The notes beneath the pieces were generated by a model. The model saw nothing but the letters and a program-made list of their open reading frames with translations, ran no database searches and was not told the origin of the DNA. A stretch of DNA of 24,636 nt, taken from positions 193,670-218,305 of the forward strand of contig NW_019091677.1 of assembly GCF_001949145.1 (NCBI RefSeq). Direction: 5' to 3'. Both the position numbers and the translations under genes were made by a program. The DNA is from Acanthaster planci (taxonomy: Eukaryota > Echinodermata > Asteroidea > Valvatida > Acanthasteridae). Of this stretch, positions 17,150 to 24,636 are shown piece by piece; the first letter of the stretch is position 1; each line of letters begins with the position of its first letter.

Positions 17150-18115
17150 ACTTAGGACTTTGGGCAGCTTTGTTTACTCGCATTTTGGAAAAACTGTTGA
17201 GTTCAAAGTGACCTTTGGTGAGCTTGTGTGCATTTCTAATGGCCAGCTGTGAGTCCTGGTGATAGAAATAAGGGCCCATTTAATAAGTTTGCATCCCTCT
17301 TTTCCATTGAATTTAAAGATGTGTTTCTCTAGGTTTGATCTTGTATTCTTCAGTAGGTGCGATCATGCATGAAGAAGATCTTCTCTTGGCCATGGACGAT
17401 GAAAGGCTGATCAGCTGTAACTGAAAGATTTTTGAACATTTTGCTGTTTCAGGAACCCAGATGCTGAATGCTTTCCATTAGTAATGCTTCAAGGTGAGTA
17501 GCACTTGTGGCATCTCTTGATGAAAATTAACCAAGAGGTTGTTTCCACTAACTGAATAGACCTCTCACCATGAATACAAGGGCATGATTTGCAGGCTTAG
17601 ATGTTCTGCCCAATGATCCAAAATCTTCAAAACCCTCTATTCTATCTTCTTTGATGTTGTATGACAGGCCTGTTGGCAGACTCATTTCATCAAATGAAAT
17701 GACACAAAACCTATCCCTTTCAGTCATTGAAGTAACTTTATCTCTCAACAGCTCCAAAACACTGGGAGGAAAGCCGGGGCTTACCTCAACATTTCTCAAT
17801 GAAAATACCCCGACAGAACTGGTAAGCACGAGGACTCTGGTGATACAAAGAGAAAGCTATGATTTTGTCTCTGTAGCTCCATTTCCCTCCTTTGGCCTTA
17901 CATCGACATGACACGTTCCTCAATTGGGATGCAAAGAATGATAATGCAGGCTTTTCAAGGAACTGGTCAGCACCTTTGATTACTGTATTAATTGATTGGG
18001 TACCTTTAGTTAGCTTCTCCAAGGAATTTTTCAGCTCCTTAACTCTTTTCCTCAGTCTACATGTTCGAATGTGCTCCTTCTTGAGCAGTTTCTTTGGGCT
18101 TCACTTTGGGATGGA
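17150..18115 (-). pseudogene. P-element / THAP9-type transposase fossil
   Basis: Minus-strand pieces in order: a basic coiled coil (HIRTCRLRKRVKELKNSLEK, about 18070-18020), the post-coil helix block FLEKPALSFFASQLRN and SYRDKIIAFSLYHQSPRAYQ (about 17965-17835), PGFPPSVLELLRDKV, then FDEMSLPTGLSYN, GFEDFGSLGRTSKPANHALV and FMVRGLFS (to about 17548). Next come WKQPLG framed by two stop codons, HLEALLMESIQ, TADQPFIVHGQEKIFF, and FELNSFSKMRVNKAAQ (about 17205-17160). The D-E-M-S-L and H-A-L-V-F-M-V-R-G-L blocks are characteristic of P-element/THAP9 transposases. The DNA-binding THAP zinc finger was not seen upstream. Lys and Tyr codons have become TAG and TAA, so it is dead. Confidence 0.82.
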
Positions 18116-19009
18116 CTCAGGAGCATCAGATGATTACTGGGTGATTGTCTTTCCTTGGGAGCTTTGCAGTATGAATGCTCAGTCTGTACAGCACTGAAAA
18201 CAAGCAAATGAAAACCAAAAAAGAGCCATGGTCAATTTTTGAGTTGAGATTCTGACACAAGTAAAGCAAGCCCTTGTGGCATCAGTTTTTGCTTTTTTGT
18301 TTAAACCAATGCCCCATGAGAGCATATAATACACGTGCATGTACCTAACCTACTGAGCTGCATTAACAAGGCATCTATTGTGTTTGGGTTGATGTTGGCC
18401 TTTGGTGACTTTTTCTATCCTTTTTATTGAAAATTTGCCCTCAAAATTGTCAAGAATGCGGGATAATTGGTTCACATAAATGCTTGGACACGGTCTAGAA
18501 AAACTTACAAACAAAATATTATAGCCCTGACACTTCCACGGTTTCTGAATCCTTCAAAATAGGGCAATACAAGTGGCAGGTCTCATGAAAAATTAGGTAC
18601 AGTGTAGTTGCTTTATCACAGACTTGTTTGTGTGTTAATGGTATACTACCCCTATTTGATTTCATTTTTTTTGAGAATTTAGAATTGAAAAGGTTTAACT
18701 ACTTGAAACTGAATTAAAACAACACTTGTATTTAAAAATTAATACAATCCACATATATCCTGAGGTGAAGTTGTTCCATTTCTGGCAGACATCAGAAATG
18801 TGCTTCCAACTTGCCTTTAATTTGCTTATTTTATTTTTGCTGCATTCACATTATTTGTAATACATTGTATCGTGTTATCAATTGTGTGGTGTTAAGTCTG
18901 TAGAGACATGTACAGAGTGGAATTTACTGAAATCAAAAGAAAAAAAGATGAGAGGAAGGACTATAACCAATATTAATTCACACATGACACACACCTGAAG
19001 GTCCCCCAA
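18116..19009. other. AT-rich spacer, no gene recognised
   Basis: The stretch contains long A/T runs (18660-18740) and no readable coding blocks on either strand. The THAP domain expected upstream of the P-like transposase was looked for here and not recognised. Confidence 0.45.
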
Positions 19010-19735
19010 AAAGTATTGACCATTATCTAGGCCTTTTTTTTCTTTGAACTAGCCACTCAGTGGTGGGGGTGACATCAGGAACCACCTGACTCATCGTTTC
19101 TTCTTCTGTAAAAGATGATGGAGAGTGAGAACACAAAAACAAGGAATGTGAACAACGGTGCATGATATACACATGGCTGAAGTTCTTCAAAAGAACGTTG
19201 ACCATCATTAATGCCTTGTGTTCTTTGTACTAGCCACTCAATGGTGGGGCACACCAAGAACCATGTGACAAAATATTGTCTTCGTGAAGACTTCTTCAAT
19301 AACAAATGATGCAAGAACAAGAAAAATATATATTATGAGCTATTTGATTCTTAAACATCACCACAGAGTGCCTTTTCCTTCCTCCGTGATATGTAGAAGG
19401 AAACTAAAAAAAGGTATTAGGTGGGTTAAGCCTTTGTTTCGAATTAAGTGAGACTTGCGATAATTACGTGCATGAACAATTTTGACATATACTGGTACCT
19501 TAGAGTTAAATAAGAAAACATTATTATGAACAATTGAATTCCAAAACATCAACATGGAGTGGATCTGCAGAAGAGAACTCAACTAAAAAGAGTGCATAAG
19601 GCTGGTCAAGCGTGAAGACTATTGGTAAATATAGGACTATTCTTGCGAAGAAATGTGCCTTTGCATTCCAAAACTTCAGCACAGAAACAATCTGCAGAAA
19701 GGAACCACAACTATGCATAGAGCAGGTTACATAGC
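19010..19735. repeat. Degenerate tandem-repeat array (units about 125-190 bases)
   Basis: Two copies of a block with TTGACCATNAT, GGCC/TGCC, CTAGCCACTCARTGGTGG and AGGAACCA / AGAACCA start at about 19015 and 19198 (183 apart). A second block, TATTATGARC followed by an AAACATCA-CAYNGAGTG core, occurs at about 19331 and 19521 (190 apart). A third partial copy (GCATTCCAAAACTTCAGCAC...ATCTGCAGAAAGGAACC) starts at 19663. The short minus-strand frames here resemble one another only because the DNA is repeated. Confidence 0.6.
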
Positions 19736-21440
19736 TGTTGTGTCAAATGAATTCAATTGCATGAGACTGATAATTTTAATTAACTACATGTACACAGATA
19801 GCGAGTTTATACCATGAACTCAATTTGCCACTACAACTGATTTGTCACTAAACAATTTCTCATTTGTCACAGTCCTTTGCTCCTATTTTATGGTGGCTAT
19901 AAAATCCGAGTGCTTCAGTGCTTTCATTGAGCTTTTTAAATAACTGTCAAGCACTATGGTTGGTGCACAAAGTTTCTCCACGAAATATTTTGAAAAGGGG
20001 TTTCTGATCTTCCTTACCTTTAAATTTCTGATTAGGTACTCTCTGTGTCAGATCCTCAAAGTTCCTCTTGAAAGGCCTGCGGGCTGGAGTTGTAGATTTG
20101 GAGGGATTGGAGACATTAAAAATAGTAGAGATGGCTTTTCGTTTCAGGCTATGTTTAGCCAGCTTGTTTTATACTGACTATCTTCAAAATGCTCTGAGCA
20201 CAAATGGCAATTGGTACTGAGATACAGTAGTGTCTTCTTCTTTAGATCTATCCGTCAAGTGTTTTGGACCCATTGCAGACATCTGCAGAAGTAAAATGTG
20301 AAAGACAAATGAGTTGGGAAAAGATCAAGTATATGAGATAATGAGATTTTATATGTCTAAAGCTGCTCATCACCACAATATAAATGTTTATATTCGACTT
20401 TCAATTTTGTGTCTTAAATTTTTCAACTGTGTACAGTGTGTTAGTGTTGAAAATATCCTTGTACATGTATATTTTATTGCCGTAAAAATAAAATATGCCT
20501 ATATTTAGGCTTATTAGCACATCCCATTGCTTTGTTTTTATAATTCTTACACAGGTTTTTCAGAAAAAACATGTTGAATTGGGCATGGGTTAATTGAATT
20601 TGCATTGAAGGCAATATTATCGCACCACGCAATATGATTATCATTCTGAAATTAACGGTAGTGTTTGACGATGGTTTGTGTTCTCGTATAAATAACGAGT
20701 AGGTCTACCGTAGCCTCAGGCCGAATGTCTTACACTTGTTGCTGTCATAATGTGTTAACCAACTGTCCCCCAGTCAAAGCTGGCACTAATTTTCTTAAGT
20801 TGAATCTAGACATACCAAACCAAAGCCTAAGTATGCAAGTACGAAAAACGGGTTTTTCTTGAGCTTCAGAAATGGCACGGAGCTAAGCAAGCTTAGGCCT
20901 AGCCTAGGCCTGTGTTAAATACATACGAAGAAAACCGTGACACATTAACAGCTTGAGCGGAAGAGAAGAAGGGGCAAAATATTAAACATAATTCATGTAA
21001 ACTCTCTTTATTTGGGGGGAATCTGAAAAAGACAATTCTGGGCGTTTGCACTGCCTATTGCAGCATTGCGGTGCCGAACAGTGGGCAGAGGATGACGAAT
21101 TTCTGCTGCCAGACGCCATTGCCAATATTGAAACATCCGGGGACTTTAGAAAACGTTGCTTACTCGAATGGCCGCCGCAGCATACCACGTAGCCAATTAC
21201 ACTTTCTGCCGGTCAGTGATCCATCTTGCGCGGCGTTATACTATCTTTGGCATCACTAGGAGACCCGACCCACTCTACGTGGGGAAGGAGTCTCCTGCAT
21301 TCACATGCCCCTGCCCAGTCTACATATGCAGAGTGGCACCGTACCCTGGAGGTGGGTCGGTGACGAGAGTATAATAACAAGGAGAACATAAGACGGGCGT
21401 CATAAGAGTGGACACTCACCCAGCGACCCTACTAATTCTA
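19736..21440. other. Spacer with no recognised gene
   Basis: The DNA is AT-rich to about 20990 with a few AGGCCTAGGCCT-like words (20886-20910). Bases 21000-21440 are more GC-rich and may be the 3' part of the neighbouring DIRS-like insertion, but no motif proves it. Confidence 0.4.
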
Positions 21441-21444
21441 GCTA

Positions 21445-22640
21445 TCAACCGCCCTGTCCGGAGCAGCACTGGATGTTGCCTGGACCGCTGAGCGCAGGGT
21501 CGCTCTGCCATTGGCCGTTTTGCTCCGCAGAATATCTTTCAGGTAGAATTCGGTGAAGGTGGAGGGAGATTTCAGCTAGAGGAACCCCTCTGAAGTATGA
21601 CCAGGATGTAGAGGCGGCCCAAACATCGTGGGCCCTGATGTAAGCCCGAGTCGTTTCATCATGCTGTGCTGGCCAGTCTCGATTAGCAAAGATGATGGCC
21701 AAGACCGTGCATCGGGCAATAATGTCCTTAGACACTGGGTGAAAGGGTTTCGTCGTGGTGACGAAAAGTTGGAATCGGATTCCTGGCGACGTTAGGTTCT
21801 GGTAATATACCACAATAAGAGTCTGAACCTGGCACCCTTTCTTGTCAGTGTCGTCTCCTGCAAGTGAGGTTATATCAGGAACGAATATGTTGAGAGATCG
21901 GAAGGTAGACGTCTGGTTTTTAGTCAGAAACCTAATGGTTGGGATGAGACAAACCCCATGTGGCTCCGACGGATGTGACCATCGGCAATTGATTGGGCAT
22001 GTAGCTTGCTACCTCGTCTCGATGTAACTACCGGCAGAAGGAACGCCAGCTTGACGCTGAGACGGAGGTTAAATGCATCAGCCAACGGTTTGAAGGGGGA
22101 CCGGCAAGAACTCGTGGAACGTTTCCGAGATCCCAGGATAAGACGAGGCGTTTGACGTGGGGACGCTCAACAAACATTCCTCGAAGAAGATAGTGGATCG
22201 CAGCATTGTCGGAGACAGTCGACCCATTGCTGCAGCCCGAGTGGGACAGCCACCAAGGCCGACCAATAGTCCTGGATGGTGGCACCTGGAGGCCCGAGTG
22301 GAACAGGTACATGAGGAAGTCCGCGACGGAGCTCACAGGAGCTTTGGACGGAGAAACATTGTGGTCATCGTCCCATCTAGTAAAATGTTGTAGTTGGCTG
22401 TTGTAAGTCTTGCGAGTGGATAGTCGTCGACCCTAGACCGCCATGGACGCAACGTCTGCAGAAAGGCCCGACGCTCTAAAGGATCGTTGGACAAAGTACA
22501 GCATGTCAAGTGAAGACCCTCCGATGCTGGGTGGAGGATCCTCGACTTGGGCTGACAGAGGATGTCCGCCTTGCCCGGATGGACCAAGGGTCGTTGTACC
22601 AGGAGTCTTGTCAATCTTGGAAACCACGGTTGGCGAGGCC
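21445..22640 (-). pseudogene. DIRS-like tyrosine recombinase remnant
   Basis: The linker ends with ASFWPRQPWFPRL and SEGLHLTCCTLSNDPLERR (about 22740-22530). The N-terminal SAM-like part follows: VSSVADFLMYLFHSGLQV (about 22337-22283), then MRGMFVERP-like LLRGMFVERPHVKRLVLSWDL (about 22200-22140) and VLAGPPS. Farther down, LFVTTTKPFHPVSKDII (about 21765-21715) and RAHDVWAASTSWSYFRGVP (21636-21580) match the C-terminal catalytic part. The H-x-x-R box reads His-Asp-Val-Trp: the Arg codon is TGG (21621-21619). The segment with the first catalytic Arg and Lys is scrambled. The enzyme is inactive. Confidence 0.8.
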
Positions 22641-22693
22641 AGAATGAGGCGACGAGGAGGATCCGACATGGCTCCCATGGGATGAAGGAGATT

Positions 22694-23105
22694 CTAGGAA
22701 AGGCGTACGGCAGAAGGCCCGACCAGTCGATGTGTGGGGCCGTATAGATATGTTGCCCAAGCCAGTGGGTGACAGAATCTGGAGCAAAACGTCGGAAGAT
22801 GGGCATTACCGGCGGATGCCAAGAGGTAGATTTGATCGGACGATGATGAGGACGTTTGATCTCCGCAAAGATCTGGCTGATGAAGACTCCACTCCGTAGG
22901 TCTGAAGGCACCCCAAGAGAGTGCATCTGCCATGCTGTTGCTGGTTCCTGCTATGTGGACGGAGTGGAGGGTTATGCCTCGGTCATTTGTCGACATGAAG
23001 AGCTGCGAGTTGTAGCTCTGGACTTGAACGGAACGACTTACTAGATGTTGTCAAAAGTGGCGAAGAGCATTTAACACCGCTTGAAATTCCAACACATTGA
23101 TGGGC
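22694..23105 (-). pseudogene. DIRS-like RNase H C-terminal remnant
   Basis: PINVLEFQAVLNALRHF (about 23103-23053) matches the conserved N-V-L-E-L-x-A-V segment with its catalytic Glu. After a stop, LHSVHIAGTSNSMADALSW (about 22967-22910) matches the H-I-x-G-x-x-N-x-x-A-D-x-L-S end of RNase H with its Asp. Then come RPTEWSLHQ and LPTFCSRFCHPLAWAT, the conserved linker of DIRS elements. One Arg of A-D-x-L-S-R has become Trp. Confidence 0.8.
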
Positions 23106-23116
23106 AATTCCATGGT

Positions 23117-23640
23117 TACTCGTGTTACGTTTTTCGTATACTTTTGAATTTCTTTGGGCTGTAATTATTTTCCTGTAAATGTTCAGTTATTGTTAACTCC
23201 ATAGTATTTAGGGCATACCTAGGCCTATCTAATAACTGAAGATAACAATATAAAAAAGCATTAAGCAAGACACATAAGGCGCACAAGATCGGTTTTACTC
23301 AGGTTACATTTTTGGACAAAGCCAACAAGCTTTAATCAAAAAGTCTCCTTATACCAACAAGCTTTGGAAAGTTCTTTTGACTGAATTAAGAACCATGCCA
23401 TGAGGCACAAATAGTGAAAGTAATTTAACTTTTGGAATCTTTGGTTTTTTAGAAATCCACGAGACATCTGGTTACTCATGTTACAGTTACTCATGTTACG
23501 TAGTGCAAAACACATAAAAAGGCATAATCTAACAAATTACCTTTACAAATTTTGACCTACTTATGTAGAGTTATCATTAACAAAATATATATTTATTAAA
23601 TTTTTTACAAGCAAAACAACTTTCAAGTATGTTCTTACCC
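23117..23640. other. AT-rich spacer with repeated GTTACTCATGTTAC words
   Basis: No gene was found. GGTTACTCRTGTTAC occurs at about 23114 and 23470, followed at once by a further GTTACTCATGTTACG (23486-23500), and a weaker ACTCAGGTTAC lies near 23297. The nature of this small repeat is unknown. Confidence 0.4.
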
Positions 23641-23654
23641 CCAGAACTATGGGG

Positions 23655-23930
23655 GCCGACATCTACCCCACTACTTCGTGGGAGCGGGGTGGATGCTGGA
23701 CCCTACAGTTGTAGGGGTAGCATATTCTGCCAATGCAGTAGTAGAAGGACAGTTCAGGATCAACCCCCTGCTCCAGAAAAGGACTTCCCCTATATATAAA
23801 TAGAGACATGAGTACGCTAACAAAACCTCGGAAAACTCGCTCTCCCCCGAAGGTTTGAAAAAAATGAAAAAACTTGTAAAAGCCTATAAATAAGTAGAGA
23901 CATGAATACAAAAACAAAACCACAACGTCA
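23655..23930. repeat. Hairpin and a two-copy TATAAA-containing direct repeat
   Basis: Bases 23659-23695 (ATCTACCCCACTAC...GGGGTGGAT) form an imperfect stem around TTCG. Farther on, TATAAATAGAGACATGAGTAC (23795-) recurs as TATAAATAAGTAGAGACATGAATAC (23885-), about 90 bases apart and each followed by CAAAACC. The second TATAAA lies about 97 bases before the open frame of the polymerase fragment at 23982, so it could have been part of that gene's promoter. Confidence 0.5.
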
Positions 23931-23981
23931 TCCAATCTTATCGGTATTTAGGGGATTGAAAAAAATCATTTTTATCCGACT

Positions 23982-24311
23982 TTGTCAAACAACATAACAT
24001 TCCATTACTACCAGCTAAACGTAAACAACACACCAAGCCGGAACTCGTTCAAGCATTTCTTTGCCGATGACTTGACACACTTTTTCAATTTTTACAAAAG
24101 GTCTATCGAAGACAAAGCGTTGGCCGAGTTTAAAGAGATAGGCTCTTACAAGTTGCAAACGGCAATCGAGGTTAAGTTCGATATGGAAAAGCCGGGAGCT
24201 GAAACTAAACTAGGCATTTTCACGTTTACGAAGAAAAACAACGTGGTGATTTCTAAACTGATTTCTAACGCCGAAAGAAGGCGTCTAGATACTGTGACGG
24301 AAAGTGTATAG
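23982..24311 (+). pseudogene. Second Polinton-type DNA polymerase N-terminal fragment
   Basis: The open frame contains FKHFFADDLTHFFNFYKR, SYKLQTAIEVKFDMEK, ETKLGIFTFTKKNNVVISK and then diverges to a stop at 24309-24311. The shared blocks match the N-terminal end of the minus-strand polymerase remnant (about 8055-7890), with roughly four of five residues identical. This copy keeps about 17 residues (around SIEDKALAEFKEI) that are deleted in the other. The frame starts at TTG, with no ATG in place, so the start codon has probably mutated. Only about 85 codons are homologous; the exonuclease and polymerase domains are missing. It is in the opposite orientation to the first copy, 16 kb away. Confidence 0.72.
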
Positions 24312-24537
24312 GACTAAAGCTAGTCTAATTTTATTAATGAGTTGCAGTGCACGTACCTGATTGGCTAGTGACTTGGTAACGTGTGCTGGCTAGGCATAGC
24401 GTGTGCACATGGTCGTGCTACTGCAGTGAGCGCTGCGATCGCATTATAGTTGGTTGCTTGTTGGACTTCGCAGAGTGAAATTGGTGAGTTGGCACGGAGC
24501 TAAGGCATTGTCAGCGCTGTGCGAAGTGTTGCGTGGT
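24312..24537. other. Right-end spacer, no gene recognised
   Basis: The stretch is GT-rich with recurring words such as GTGTGCT, GGCTAG and GTTGC, resembling the tandem repeat that follows at 24538. No coding block is visible. Confidence 0.4.
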
Positions 24538-24636
24538 GCTGATGCGTTGCAAGTACGTGATTGTATAGACTGTACGTGGCTGACTAGTGTGTGTAGCTGA
24601 CGCGTTGCAAGTACAAAGCTGTGAGAGCTGTACGTT
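24538..24636. repeat. 58-base direct repeat at the right edge
   Basis: GCTGATGCGTTGCAAGTAC...CTGTACGT (24538-24578) recurs as GCTGACGCGTTGCAAGTAC...CTGTACGT (24596-24635) at a 58-base shift, with clear substitutions between copies. The array may continue beyond the window. Confidence 0.6.

Larger units (their letters stand above)
21445..23116 (-). mobile_element. DIRS-like retrotransposon fragment (RNase H + tyrosine recombinase)
   Basis: Read on the minus strand, an RNase H end is followed by a tyrosine recombinase, the order found in DIRS elements, which integrate with a recombinase rather than an integrase. The fragment lacks the gag and reverse transcriptase parts on its 5' side (right end near 23116). 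Frameshifts break it repeatedly. No terminal repeats or internal complementary region could be defined by eye. It has higher GC than its surroundings. Confidence 0.78.

Noticed and set aside
17651-18197. Plus-strand open frames across the P-like transposase
   Set aside because: They show no family motifs, while the opposite strand carries a clear transposase.
22157-22926. Plus-strand open frames across the DIRS-like region
   Set aside because: They are shadows of the minus-strand RNase H and recombinase remnants, which carry the conserved motifs.
20874-24507. Shared word GGCACGGAGCTAAG near 20877 and 24493
   Set aside because: A single 14-base match is expected about once by chance in a window of this size, and the flanks do not match.

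Overview
The window is animal nuclear DNA. Genes are split by GT-AG introns, intergenic DNA is AT-rich, and there are fossils of many transposon classes. The two host genes and the repeat types (BEL/Pao, DIRS-like, P/THAP9-like, Tc1/mariner, Polinton-like) suit a marine invertebrate such as an echinoderm, hemichordate, cephalochordate or mollusc. The species cannot be fixed from sequence reading alone.

Host genes. At the left end (171-1487, minus strand) are four exons of MRTO4, the nuclear ribosome-assembly factor related to ribosomal protein P0/uL10. The exons join in phase from the ATG; later exons lie left of base 1. At 9784-10116 (plus strand) is a first coding exon of a 14-3-3 protein. 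It ends in a phase-0 GTGAGT donor at the usual family boundary. No second 14-3-3 exon was found, so either intron 1 runs to the right edge (over 14.5 kb) or the locus is broken.

Polinton-like element. Between the host genes (about 3250-8070) lies a decayed, compact mobile element. A plus-strand set of genes (3254-5802) meets a minus-strand set (8065-5813) tail to tail with about 10 bases between them. The right-hand gene is the N-terminal part of a Polinton/adintovirus-type protein-primed family B DNA polymerase: a zinc-finger-like CLNC and the exonuclease motif IYADFES are visible. The other genes are small, membrane-associated or uncharacterised proteins full of frameshifts, and the first may be a TFIIB-like factor. 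A second fragment of the same polymerase N-terminus, in the opposite orientation, sits at 23970-24311. No integrase, capsid, protease or packaging ATPase was recognised.

Other mobile DNA, left to right. A minisatellite built on a kB-like motif lies at 8082-8455. A Tc1/mariner-type element with clear terminal inverted repeats and TA duplications occupies 12778-14085. A 5'- and 3'-truncated BEL/Pao pol region (RT, RNase H, integrase) covers 14110-16512. A P-element/THAP9-type transposase fossil on the minus strand covers 17150-18115. A degenerate tandem-repeat array lies at 19010-19730. A DIRS-like RNase H plus tyrosine recombinase fragment on the minus strand covers 21445-23116. All are visibly broken, and none looks able to move by itself. 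No rRNA, tRNA, CRISPR or bacterial operon structure was seen.
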